Below, one piece after another: positions 17,046 to 25,007 of a stretch of 64,000 bases of DNA. Source of the stretch: Jatrophihabitans telluris (GTDB taxonomy: Bacteria; Actinomycetota; Actinomycetes; Mycobacteriales; Jatrophihabitantaceae). The number at the start of each line of letters is the position of its first letter. Within the stretch, counting starts at the first letter, position 1. The stretch covers positions 3,472,001-3,536,000 of the forward strand of contig NZ_CP097332.1 of NCBI RefSeq assembly GCF_023516435.1, given 5' to 3'. The notes under the pieces are model-generated. The model ran no database searches and had not been told where the DNA came from. It saw nothing but the letters and a program-made list of their open reading frames with translations. A program made the translations under genes and the position numbers.

Positions 17046-18680
17046 ATGAGCCTGCCCGCTGACTTGGCCGAATCCGTCGCCGCCTGGATCGCCGACGACC
17101 CGGATGCGGCCTCCGTCGCCGAGCTGCAGTCACTGCTTGCCCGTGCCGAGCACGAGGACGCCGAGGCGAGAGCCGACCTCGCCGATCGCTTCGCCGGGCC
17201 ACTCACCTTCGGCACGGCCGGCTTGCGGGGGCCCTTGCGGGCCGGGCCCAACGGGATGAACACGGCCGTGGTGCGCCGCGCGGCCGCCGGGCTGGCCGCG
17301 TACCTGGAGACGGCCGGTCATGCCGGGGGGATCGTCGTGATCGGCTACGACGGACGGCACGGCTCGGCCTCCTTCGCCCGGGATTCGGCCCGCATCTGCT
17401 CGGCGGCCGGGTTCCAGGCCCGGCTGCTGCCTCGGCTGCTTCCGACCCCGGTCCTCGCCTTCGCGGTCGGCCATCTCGGTGCGGTGGCCGGAATCATGGT
17501 CACCGCGTCGCACAATCCGCCTCAGGACAACGGCTACAAGGTCTACGCCGCGGACGGGGCCCAGATCGTTCCGCCGATGGACCGCGAGATCGAGGCCGCG
17601 ATTCGTGGCGTCGCCTCGACCCGGGCGATCGAGCTCTCCGAGGACTACGAGGTACTGAGCGAGTCCCTGGTGAACGACTACGTGGCGGCCGTGGCGGGGC
17701 TGGTCGCGCCCGATTCGCCCCGGGACCTCTCGATCGTGCACACCGCGATGCACGGAGTCGGCACCGCGGTGGTGCGGGCGGTGTTCACCCGGGCGGGCTT
17801 CGCAGCGCCGCGGTCCGTGCCTGAGCAGGCCGAGCCCGACGCTGAGTTCCCCACGGTGGCGTTTCCCAATCCGGAGGAGCCCGGCGCCATGGATCTGGCG
17901 CTGGCCCTGGCCGATCGTGACGGGGCCGACCTGATCCTGGCCAACGACCCGGACGCCGACCGGTGCGCAGTCGGGGCCCGGTTCCAGACCGAGGCCGGGC
18001 CGCGCTGGCGGATGCTGCGCGGCGACGAGGTCGGGGTGCTGCTGGCCGACCGTCTGCTGAGCCGCGGGGTGCGGGGAACCTACGCCACGACCATCGTCTC
18101 CTCGACCCTGTTGTCGGCGATGGCCGCCAAGCACGGGGTCGGGTTCGCCGAGACCCTGACCGGGTTCAAGTGGATCTCCCGCGCGGCCGAGGACCTGGTC
18201 TACGGCTACGAGGAGGCCCTCGGCTATGCCGTCGCGCCCCGCCTGGTGCGCGACAAGGACGGGATCTCTGCCGCGCTGCTGGTGGCCGAGTACGCCGCCG
18301 TGCTCAAGGCGCGGGGATCGTCGCTGCCGCAGCGGCTAGCCGAGCTGGCCGGCGAGTACGGGCTCTACGCCACGGTTCAGCTGTCGTGGCGCGTCGATGA
18401 CCTGTCGCTGATCACCCAGGCGATGGCCCGGCTTCGGTCCGCCAGGCCCGAGCATCTGCTCGGCCGGGCCGTCACGATCACCGACCTAGCTCCGGACAAC
18501 GACGTCGTCATCCTGCGCTTCGACGGCGGGCGGGTGGTCGTCCGCCCGTCCGGAACCGAGCCCAAGTGCAAGGCCTACCTGGAGGTCGTGATTCCGGACG
18601 CCTCACCCGAGGCGGCCGAGGCCGGGCTGGACCGGCTCTCCGCGGAGATCCAGGACATCGTCGGCCTGCCACCCGGCTGA
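17046..18680 (+). CDS. Phosphomannomutase/phosphoglucomutase (PmmB-like)
   Basis: A 544-residue alpha-D-phosphohexomutase. The phosphoserine loop TASHNPPQDNG places the catalytic Ser at 155, the magnesium site NDPDADR has aspartates at 301, 303 and 305, the sugar-binding EEALGY is in the third domain, and RPSGTEPKCKAYLE binds phosphate in domain four. A GGGAGGA ribosome site precedes the ATG at 17046, preferred to a longer frame starting inside the epimerase gene. The subgroup with an N-terminal AWIADDP-type helix includes mycobacterial PmmB and phosphopentomutase-like enzymes. Being in an operon with purine nucleoside phosphorylase, it may isomerise (deoxy)ribose-1-phosphate to the 5-phosphate, a step otherwise unassigned here; that is inference. 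Confidence 0.92.
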   Translation: MSLPADLAESVAAWIADDPDAASVAELQSLLARAEHEDAEARADLADRFAGPLTFGTAGLRGPLRAGPNGMNTAVVRRAAAGLAAYLETAGHAGGIVVIGYDGRHGSASFARDSARICSAAGFQARLLPRLLPTPVLAFAVGHLGAVAGIMVTASHNPPQDNGYKVYAADGAQIVPPMDREIEAAIRGVASTRAIELSEDYEVLSESLVNDYVAAVAGLVAPDSPRDLSIVHTAMHGVGTAVVRAVFTRAGFAAPRSVPEQAEPDAEFPTVAFPNPEEPGAMDLALALADRDGADLILANDPDADRCAVGARFQTEAGPRWRMLRGDEVGVLLADRLLSRGVRGTYATTIVSSTLLSAMAAKHGVGFAETLTGFKWISRAAEDLVYGYEEALGYAVAPRLVRDKDGISAALLVAEYAAVLKARGSSLPQRLAELAGEYGLYATVQLSWRVDDLSLITQAMARLRSARPEHLLGRAVTITDLAPDNDVVILRFDGGRVVVRPSGTEPKCKAYLEVVIPDASPEAAEAGLDRLSAEIQDIVGLPPG

Positions 18681-18700
18681 GCGCGGGCCGAGAGCCCAGC

Positions 18701-18744
18701 CGGACGGAGCCCGGACGTAGCCCGGACGGAGCCCGGACGGAGCC
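18701..18744. repeat. 11-bp tandem array between converging genes
   Basis: Four contiguous copies of CGGACGGAGCC (copy two has one T for G) fill most of the 72 bp between the phosphomannomutase stop and the stop of the converging gene. No hairpin is evident. It is one of three short tandem arrays found at gene 3' ends in this window. Confidence 0.85.
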
Positions 18745-18752
18745 GATGGCGG

Positions 18753-19694
18753 TTACGGGCTCGGAGTAGCCACGGCGGCCTGGGGACCGGCGCCGCTGTT
18801 CGGGGCCGCGCTGCTCGCTGGGGCGGAGCTGGGGGCCGACGGGCTGGGCGACGTGGTCGTGCTCGGCGCCGGGCTGAACCCGCCGTAGCCCGCGTTGTCG
18901 CGCTCGATCACCGATCGCAGCAGTCCCCGGTCGAGGGCGGCCTCGGCGAAGAACCCGTTCGGTGCAGCGGCGATCAACTGCGCCGCTGTGCATCGATTTC
19001 CCGCCGGCGGGCAGATCGTGGTGCCCGAGGTGACGGTGATCCGCGGGTCGAGGCCGGCCCGGTAGCGCGGTGAGGAGGCGATGACGGCGTAGCGGGTGGT
19101 GCCACCGGCGCCGGCGCCCGGACGGGCCGTGGCGTAGCGGAACAGGACCTGCGAGCTCTGCGCGTCGAAGCCGGTCACATAGATGACGGCGTTGCCCACC
19201 GGCGCCGGGGACGCGGTAGTCGAGCCGCTCGGAAGGGCTGAGGACGGACTGGAGCCCGGCGGGTCGACCGGGGAGGGCGAGCCAGCGGCCGACGGGACCG
19301 CCCCGGAGACCGTCGCTGCCGGGCCGGTCACCCCGCCCGCCGGATCGGAGTCCGCCGGGGACATACCGGGCCTGATCGAGGAGCTGACCGGGCTGCTCGA
19401 CTGCCGGCCATCGAGTGCGGGCGAATTCGGACGGCCGGGAATCCCGGTACCGGCGAGAGTGTGGCGACTGCTCGCCGAGTGACTGGCGGTAGCGACCACG
19501 ACCTGCGAGGAGTGAGGGCGCGAGCCGACCGGCAGGCCGACGGTGGAGGCCGTGATCACCGTTGCGGCGACCGCGACCGAGCCGCTCAGTGCGGCGACCG
19601 CGACCCCGCCGCCGACGGCGAAGGGTCCGAGCACCCAGCGACGTGCGCGAAGCCGGGAGAGCCGGCTGCGCTCGCCCGGGACTTCTTCGAACAT
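18753..19694 (-). CDS. Membrane-anchored or secreted protein of unknown function
   Basis: A 313-residue exported protein. A basic N-terminus (ERSRLSRLRARR) precedes a hydrophobic segment at about residues 22-46 (VLGPFAVGGGVAVAALSG and following), which is a signal anchor or signal peptide. Residues about 60-165 are Ser/Pro/Gly/Thr-rich linker. A compact domain from about 165 to 275 contains GNAVIYVTGFDAQSSQVLFR, a likely disulfide pair in TICPPAGNRC, and AAPNGFFAEAALD. The C-terminal 40 residues are again Ser/Pro/Ala-rich. Start ATG 19694 is chosen because it puts the basic stretch close to the hydrophobic segment; a GTG at 19763 would add 23 residues. I do not recognise the folded domain. 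Confidence 0.7.
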   Translation of the reverse strand: MFEEVPGERSRLSRLRARRWVLGPFAVGGGVAVAALSGSVAVAATVITASTVGLPVGSRPHSSQVVVATASHSASSRHTLAGTGIPGRPNSPALDGRQSSSPVSSSIRPGMSPADSDPAGGVTGPAATVSGAVPSAAGSPSPVDPPGSSPSSALPSGSTTASPAPVGNAVIYVTGFDAQSSQVLFRYATARPGAGAGGTTRYAVIASSPRYRAGLDPRITVTSGTTICPPAGNRCTAAQLIAAAPNGFFAEAALDRGLLRSVIERDNAGYGGFSPAPSTTTSPSPSAPSSAPASSAAPNSGAGPQAAVATPSP

Positions 19695-19995
19695 GCCCTG
19701 CCCCAAACCTGTCGATTGTGTCTGCCGTAGGTGAGACGTCGCGATCGGCCCGCCCTGTTGCACCGCCGAGACGATCTCACGAAACCGTGGACGCAGCCCG
19801 CATGCGCGGCGGGTGCGGCCCGTCCTGTTCAGTGTTGCCGTGATTGCGGGACTCTAACCGTCCCAACGGACTTCGTACCGGATCGCTACGTTGTCGTTAC
19901 CGTGCCGAAAGCGCTGACGCCGGCCGGCAACCAAGACGGTTGCCGGCCGGCGCCGGGCGTACGGATCGAACGGGACGTCATCGCCCCAGGGCCAG
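19695..19995. other. Intergenic region between two exported-protein genes
   Basis: About 300 bp that hold the terminator hairpin at 19918-19952 and must hold the promoter of the downstream minus-strand gene. No clear promoter hexamers or further gene seen. Confidence 0.5.
19918..19952 (-). terminator. Strong hairpin terminator
   Basis: CGCCGGCCGGCAACC pairs perfectly with GGTTGCCGGCCGGCG (15 bp) around a 5-nt loop. It lies 43 nt downstream of the stop of the minus-strand exported-protein gene. No T-run follows. Confidence 0.8.
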
Positions 19996-21693
19996 CTAGT
20001 GGCTGACCACCAACGGGCTGCCCGACAGCGAGGCACTGGCGTTGCCGCCGTTGGTGACGCTCACCCGGATCGTGTAACGACCGGCCGGCAGCGATCGGGT
20101 ATTCGCGGCGAGGCTGTTGACACCCGACTTCTCGGTGACGGCGCCGAGGTTGTAGGACTTGCTGCCCTGGACCGCGAGGACCGTGGCCACGGCGCCGGCC
20201 TGGACGCCCTTGTCCTGCCATCTGACGGCGAACGAGCTGGTAGCGGTGCAGTCACGGGCCAGTCGGATCGAGTACACGTGCCAGCGACGGGCACCGCGAT
20301 CCTCGTTGGGATCCCAGCGGAGCTCGCTCACTCGCCGCCCGGAGGCGAACGGGTACCGGATCGAAGCGGTGTTCTCGGTCAGGGTGGAGGTCGGCTGGGC
20401 CATGTTGACGACGATCGTGCGCTTGCCGCTGTAGGTCAGCAGGTCGTTGGTCTGGGAGATGCCGGACTTGCCCGCCAGCTTCCACATGATGCGGCCCATG
20501 GTGCCGCCACCGGCCGTGTCCGCCAGATTGAACGAACCGTCGTAGCCGGTGACCAGGGTCAGCCGATTCCAGATGGTCCCGTTGATGCCCTTGCCCACCT
20601 TGAACAACACATGCGGGTCGTTGATGGTCGGCCTGGCGTTGGTGGCCGACAGCACACCCTTGGCGAAGCTGATCGACCGGGCGTTGACGGTGCCGGCGAT
20701 GCTCCCGGAGGAGGTGAAGGTCCACGGGTGTCCCAGGGCCGAGGTCGCCCAGTCACCACAGCCGGAGGCGTCCGGGCTGATCACGGTGACCACCGGACGG
20801 TTCGTGATGCGCAGGGACGTCCCGACGGGCTGGCCGGAGGAGTCGACGGCGTAGAAGCGGGTCCCGGCCGGGTAGCCCGAGACGTTCACGCTCGCGGTGC
20901 CCGAGGATCCCACGGTCGAGGCAGTCCCGGCGGTCCCGGTGACGACGCCGCTGGTGCTGTTGGCCCCGGTCGGGGAACTGGAGTCGGAGGACCAGTGCAG
21001 CGTGGCGGGGCGCCCGCTGGGCGAACGCCATGTGAGGGTCGAGGCGCTGGCCACGTGGTAGACGCGGAGGAAGTCGATGCCGATCCGGGTGGGGCTGTGC
21101 GGGCTGGTCGCCAGTCGCAGCCCGGTGATGCTGCCGGAGTAGCCGGCCCGGCCGGGGAACTTGTTCTGCATCAGCAGGTCGTAGTCGTTCCATCCCGCCT
21201 TGAGCGTGAAGGGAACACCGCCCAGCGTCTTCAGGCCGTCACCGATGAAGTAGAACAGGGCCGCGCCGGTGTTACTCGAGGCGTAGGCGTGCAGGTGCAT
21301 CCGGGTGTACGTCGCGGCGCTGAGCTGGTTGCCCGCCGCGGAACCGTCCCGGCCGATCCGCATCGAACCCGGGTAACCGCCCCACAGCGGTGAGATGTAC
21401 GAGCCGGGTCCGGCGGTGTAGGCCAGGACGCCCTTGGACATCGATGCGCTGGTGACGTTCGTCGTCGGGCCCTTGTCGAGGATGACGTCGCTGGGGTTGG
21501 AGTAGTCCCACGCGTCGTGGAACACCGTCGAGGCGTAGTCGGGCGCCTCCTGCACCGACGTGGAGACGAAGGTGGAGGCCGCGGCGCCCGAGGTGACGTT
21601 CGTGGTCACCAGCAGGCCGCCGAGAAGCGCCGTCGAAACCGACAAACCGACCAGACAGTGGCGCCTTCGGCTGCGCCCTAAGCGTTTACGCAT
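19996..21693 (-). CDS. Secreted two-module beta-sandwich protein of unknown function
   Basis: A 565-residue secreted protein. The signal peptide has a strongly basic start (MRKRLGRSRRR), a hydrophobic core and a likely cleavage after SGAAA near residue 40. Two related modules follow: one begins around HDAWDYSNPSDV and contains SASMSKGVLAYTAGPGSY; the second begins around SGCGDWATSALGHPW and contains ARSISFAKGVLSA. Between them is a Ser/Thr/Gly domain with an immunoglobulin-like segment. The second module has a well-conserved-looking core (GGGTMGRIMWKL, ELRWDPNEDRGARRWH). The final 100 residues look like another beta-sandwich. The layout suggests carbohydrate or polymer binding, but no catalytic motif is visible. 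ATG 21693 follows a -10 element by 6 nt and is preferred to a GTG at 21708. Confidence 0.72.
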   Translation of the reverse strand: MRKRLGRSRRRHCLVGLSVSTALLGGLLVTTNVTSGAAASTFVSTSVQEAPDYASTVFHDAWDYSNPSDVILDKGPTTNVTSASMSKGVLAYTAGPGSYISPLWGGYPGSMRIGRDGSAAGNQLSAATYTRMHLHAYASSNTGAALFYFIGDGLKTLGGVPFTLKAGWNDYDLLMQNKFPGRAGYSGSITGLRLATSPHSPTRIGIDFLRVYHVASASTLTWRSPSGRPATLHWSSDSSSPTGANSTSGVVTGTAGTASTVGSSGTASVNVSGYPAGTRFYAVDSSGQPVGTSLRITNRPVVTVISPDASGCGDWATSALGHPWTFTSSGSIAGTVNARSISFAKGVLSATNARPTINDPHVLFKVGKGINGTIWNRLTLVTGYDGSFNLADTAGGGTMGRIMWKLAGKSGISQTNDLLTYSGKRTIVVNMAQPTSTLTENTASIRYPFASGRRVSELRWDPNEDRGARRWHVYSIRLARDCTATSSFAVRWQDKGVQAGAVATVLAVQGSKSYNLGAVTEKSGVNSLAANTRSLPAGRYTIRVSVTNGGNASASLSGSPLVVSH

Positions 21694-21730
21694 GTACGTA
21701 GAGTACACAGGCCGTAGCCCAGTAGCTACT
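21691..21730 (-). promoter_or_regulatory. Leaderless promoter with palindrome at -35
   Basis: On the minus strand TACTCT (21705-21700) is followed by 6 nt and the ATG at 21693. The 10-bp perfect palindrome AGTAGCTACT (21721-21730) sits where a -35 would be, so it could be a regulator site for the secreted protein gene. Confidence 0.5.
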
Positions 21731-21750
21731 CAGCGTTACGTGCTCGTGAG

Positions 21751-21790
21751 ATTCAGCGTGATTCAGCGTGATCCAGCGCGATTCAGCGTG
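21751..21790. repeat. 10-bp tandem array at the 3' end of upp
   Basis: Four contiguous decamers: ATTCAGCGTG twice, ATCCAGCGCG, then ATTCAGCGTG. The last unit contains the upp stop codon. The period is close to one helical turn. It lies between upp and the downstream same-strand secreted-protein gene. Confidence 0.85.
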
Positions 21791-22406
21791 GCCCGAACTG
21801 CCGATCGCCGGCGTCGCCCAGGCCCGGCACGATGTAGGCGTTGCTGTTCAGCCCCTCGTCGATGCTCGCCGTGAACAGGCTCGACACCAGTCCCGATGCC
21901 TCGATCCGATGGACGCCTTCGGGCGCGGCCAACGCGCAGACCACGACGATCGTGGTGGCCCCACGGGTGCTGAGCAGTTCGCAGCAGTGCGCCAGTGAAC
22001 CGCCGGTGGCCAGCATCGGGTCGAGCACGATGACCGGACGCCCCGCCAGGGAATCCGGCAGCGAGGCCATGTAGGCCTCGGGATCGTGGGTCTGTTCGTT
22101 GCGGGCGAGACCGACGAAACCCATCTGCGATTCGGGCAGGAGATTGAACGCGGCTTCGGCCATGCCGAGCCCCGCCCGCAGGACCGGCACGATCAGCGGC
22201 GGGTTGGCCAGCGTGTGACCCTTGGTCGGCCCGACCGGAGTGGTGATGTCAAGCTCGGTCAGGGGCAGGTCCCGGGTCGCCTCGTAGACCAGCAAGGTCG
22301 ACAGTTCGCGCAGGGCCGCTCGGAACTCGGCGTTGCTGGATGTCTCGTCCCGCATCACGGACAACCGGCTGCGAACGATGGGATGCTCTACGACGACGGT
22401 CTGCAC
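21783..22406 (-). CDS. upp: Uracil phosphoribosyltransferase
   Basis: A 207-residue enzyme making UMP from uracil and phosphoribosyl pyrophosphate. The PRPP loop VLDPMLATGGS is at about 127-137, the N-terminal MRDETSSNAEFR and VPVLRAGLGM are typical, and the uracil-binding end (NSNAYIVPGLGDAGDRQFG) is complete. Length equals the family norm. The GTG start at 22406 comes 7 nt after TAGGCT with no ribosome site. It diverges from deoC, so pyrimidine base salvage and deoxyribose breakdown share a 134-bp control region. Confidence 0.96.
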   Translation of the reverse strand: MQTVVVEHPIVRSRLSVMRDETSSNAEFRAALRELSTLLVYEATRDLPLTELDITTPVGPTKGHTLANPPLIVPVLRAGLGMAEAAFNLLPESQMGFVGLARNEQTHDPEAYMASLPDSLAGRPVIVLDPMLATGGSLAHCCELLSTRGATTIVVVCALAAPEGVHRIEASGLVSSLFTASIDEGLNSNAYIVPGLGDAGDRQFGPR

Positions 22407-22419
22407 GCCCGGGAGCCTA
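22404..22419 (-). promoter_or_regulatory. Leaderless -10 of upp
   Basis: On the minus strand TAGGCT (22419-22414) is followed by 7 nt and the GTG start at 22406. Confidence 0.6.
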
Positions 22420-22528
22420 GCGGTCGGCCGCCCGTGGCTGGGCGCCCTGCCGACTCTTGGTGATCTCCGCTGACCGCCGCCCCCCTCCGACGGCAGAACT
22501 TGCCTGGAGGGGGCCCGTGGATGCGACC

Positions 22529-22543
22529 TAGACTGGCGCGGTG
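22529..22543 (+). promoter_or_regulatory. Leaderless -10 of the deoC operon
   Basis: TAGACT (22529-22534) is followed by 6 nt and the GTG start at 22541. No ribosome site or good -35 is visible. Confidence 0.6.
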
Positions 22544-23539
22544 ACTGAAACCGTCCTCCGTCCGGCGTCCGCGTCGGCGCCCGCCGGCCCGGCCCGCCCC
22601 GGCGGAGGCCAACTCGCCGACGTGACCCGCGACGACTCCTCCCTCCGGCGCTTCCTGCACGGCCTGCCCGGCGTCGATCAGGTCGGCGCCGAGGCGCGGG
22701 CCGCCTCGCTGGCCACGCGCAGCATCAAGACCACCGCCAAGGCCTGGGCCATCGACACCGCGATCCGGATGGTCGATCTGACCACGCTCGAGGGCGCCGA
22801 CACCCACGGCAAGGTCCGGTCGCTGTGCGCCAAAGCCGCCCGCCCCGACCCGTCCGATCCCACGGCCCCGGCGGTGGCCGCCGTCTGCGTGTATCCAGAC
22901 CTCGTCGCCACCGCGGTGCAGGCTCTGCGCGGAACCGGAGTCGGCGTCGCCTCGGTCGCCACGGCTTTCCCGTCCGGCCGCGCGGCGCTGGCCACCAAGC
23001 TCGTCGACGTCCGGGACGCGGTCGCGGCCGGAGCCAGCGAGATCGACATGGTCATCGACCGGGGGGCGTTCCTGTCCGGCCGGTACCTGCAGGTCTTCGA
23101 TGAGATCGTCGCGACCAAGCAGGCCTGTGGCACCGCGCACCTGAAGGTGATCCTGGAGACCGGCGAGCTGGTCACACTCGACTCCGTCCGCCGCGCGTCG
23201 TGGCTGGCCCTGTTGGCGGGTGGGGACTTCATAAAGACCTCGACCGGCAAGGTGACTCCGGCCGCGACGCCTCCGGTCGCCCTCGTGATGCTGCAGGCCG
23301 CCCGCGACTTCGCCGCGCGCACCGGGGAGGTGCGCGGCGTGAAACTGGCCGGCGGCATCCGAACCACCAAGGAAGCCGTTCGGTACCTGGTGATGGTCAA
23401 CGAGGTCGCCGGCGACCGCTGGCTCTCCCCGGACACCTTCCGCTTCGGTGCCTCGACCTTGCTCAACGACCTGCTGCAACAGCGCCACAAGCTCAGCACG
23501 GGCGCCTACGACGGTGGCGACTATGTCTCGATCGACTGA
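22541..23539 (+). CDS. deoC: Deoxyribose-phosphate aldolase
   Basis: A 332-residue class I aldolase that cleaves 2-deoxyribose-5-phosphate to acetaldehyde and glyceraldehyde-3-phosphate. The Schiff-base lysine is Lys232 in GGDFIKTSTGK; VSLVATAFP-like VASVATAFPSG and EIDMVIDRGAFLSG mark the barrel, and VKLAGGIRTTKEA supplies the second active-site lysine. It belongs to the longer DeoC subgroup (about 320-340 residues), with an N-terminal extension rich in Ala and Pro. It leads a co-directional set with two aldehyde dehydrogenase-like genes, 15 nt upstream of the first, which fits disposal of acetaldehyde. Confidence 0.96.
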   Translation: MTETVLRPASASAPAGPARPGGGQLADVTRDDSSLRRFLHGLPGVDQVGAEARAASLATRSIKTTAKAWAIDTAIRMVDLTTLEGADTHGKVRSLCAKAARPDPSDPTAPAVAAVCVYPDLVATAVQALRGTGVGVASVATAFPSGRAALATKLVDVRDAVAAGASEIDMVIDRGAFLSGRYLQVFDEIVATKQACGTAHLKVILETGELVTLDSVRRASWLALLAGGDFIKTSTGKVTPAATPPVALVMLQAARDFAARTGEVRGVKLAGGIRTTKEAVRYLVMVNEVAGDRWLSPDTFRFGASTLLNDLLQQRHKLSTGAYDGGDYVSID

Positions 23540-23554
23540 GGGAAATCCGAAACC

Positions 23555-25006
23555 ATGAACACCGTTGAGCACGCTTTCGACTACGCGCCGGCGCCTGAGT
23601 CCCGAGACATCGGGCGGCTCAAGCCGTCCTACGGCATCTTCGTCGACGGCCGGTTCCGCGACGGCCGGGGTGAGGCGGTCAAGACGATCAACCCCGCCAC
23701 CGAGGAGCCGCTCGCCGAGATCGCCGAGGCCTCCGCCGCCGACGTGGACGACGCTGTGGCCGCGGCCCGGCGCGCCTACGAGGGTCCCTGGGGCTCGATG
23801 TCCGGCGCCGAGCGATCGAAGTACCTGTTCCGCATCGCCCGCGCCATGCAGGAACGCGCCCGCGAACTGGCCGTGCTGGAAACCCTCGACAACGGCAAGC
23901 CGATCCGCGAGTCCCGCGATGTCGACGTCCCCACCGCCGCCGCTCACTTCTTCTACTACGCCGGCTGGGCCGACAAGCTCGGCTACGCCGGCTTCGGTCC
24001 CAACCCGCGACCGATCGGCGTCGCCGGTCAGGTGATCCCCTGGAACTTCCCGCTGCTGATGGCCGCCTGGAAGATCGCACCGGCGCTGGCCACCGGCAAC
24101 ACGGTCGTCCTCAAGCCGGCAGAGACGACGCCCCTCACGGCCATCACGCTGGCCGAGATCATCGCCGAATGCGACCTGCCCGCGGGCGTGGTCAACATCC
24201 TGCCGGGCGGCCCGTCTGTCGGTCAGGCCATCGTCGACCACCCGGGCATCGACAAGATCGCCTTCACCGGCTCCACCGCGGTCGGCAAGATGATCCAGAA
24301 GTCGGTCGCCGCCTCGGGCAAGCGAGTCTCGCTCGAACTCGGCGGCAAGGCCGCGAACATCATCTTCGACGACGCCCCGCTGGACCAGGCGATCGAGGGC
24401 ATCGTCAACGGGATCTTCTTCAACCAGGGCCACGTCTGCTGTGCGGGCTCCCGGCTGCTCGTGCAGGAATCCGTGCACGACGAGGTGGTCGCCGCCCTGC
24501 AGGAACGACTGCAGACCCTGCGCCTGGGCGATCCGATGGACAAGAACACCGACATCGGCGCCATAAACTCCGCGGCGCAGTTGGCGCGCGTGCGCGCGCT
24601 GGCCGACGCCGGGGTGGACGAGGGAGCCCAGCGCTGGTCACCGGAGTGCGTGCTGCCCGACCGCGGCTTCTGGTTCCCCCCGACGATCTTCACCGGGGTC
24701 AGCCAGGCGAGCCGGATCGCTCGGGAGGAGATCTTCGGTCCCGTCCTGTCGGTGCTGACCTTCCGGACACCGGCCGAAGCGGTCGAGAAGGCCAACAACA
24801 CCCCGTACGGCCTGAGCGCGGGCATCTGGACGGAGAAGGGCTCGCGCATCCTCTGGATGGCCGGCAAGCTGCGCGCGGGCGTGGTGTGGGCCAACACCTT
24901 CAACCGCTTCGACCCGGCCTCGCCCTTCGGTGGTTACAAGGAGTCCGGTTTCGGTCGCGAAGGCGGCCGGCACGGGTTGGCCGCCTACCTGGAAAGTGAG
25001 TTCTGA
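23555..25006 (+). CDS. Aldehyde dehydrogenase (active type)
   Basis: A 483-residue NAD(P)-dependent aldehyde dehydrogenase. The cofactor segment VIPWNFPLLMAAWKIAPALA, the glycine motif FTGSTAVGK, the general base Glu261 in LELGGK, and the nucleophile Cys295 or Cys296 in GHVCCAGSR are all present, with EIFGPVLSVL and NTFNRFDPASPFGGYKESG near the C-terminus. The enzyme is therefore complete. Placed 15 nt after deoC, it probably oxidises the acetaldehyde made there to acetate; coenzyme A use cannot be judged. Only one base separates its stop from the GTG of the next gene, so the two products are probably made together. Confidence 0.94.
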   Translation: MNTVEHAFDYAPAPESRDIGRLKPSYGIFVDGRFRDGRGEAVKTINPATEEPLAEIAEASAADVDDAVAAARRAYEGPWGSMSGAERSKYLFRIARAMQERARELAVLETLDNGKPIRESRDVDVPTAAAHFFYYAGWADKLGYAGFGPNPRPIGVAGQVIPWNFPLLMAAWKIAPALATGNTVVLKPAETTPLTAITLAEIIAECDLPAGVVNILPGGPSVGQAIVDHPGIDKIAFTGSTAVGKMIQKSVAASGKRVSLELGGKAANIIFDDAPLDQAIEGIVNGIFFNQGHVCCAGSRLLVQESVHDEVVAALQERLQTLRLGDPMDKNTDIGAINSAAQLARVRALADAGVDEGAQRWSPECVLPDRGFWFPPTIFTGVSQASRIAREEIFGPVLSVLTFRTPAEAVEKANNTPYGLSAGIWTEKGSRILWMAGKLRAGVVWANTFNRFDPASPFGGYKESGFGREGGRHGLAAYLESEF

Positions 25007-25007
25007 C

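Noticed and set aside
22388-24478. 696-residue open frame antisense to deoC and the aldehyde dehydrogenase gene
   Set aside because: Spans two well-defined sense genes and their promoter; no domains.
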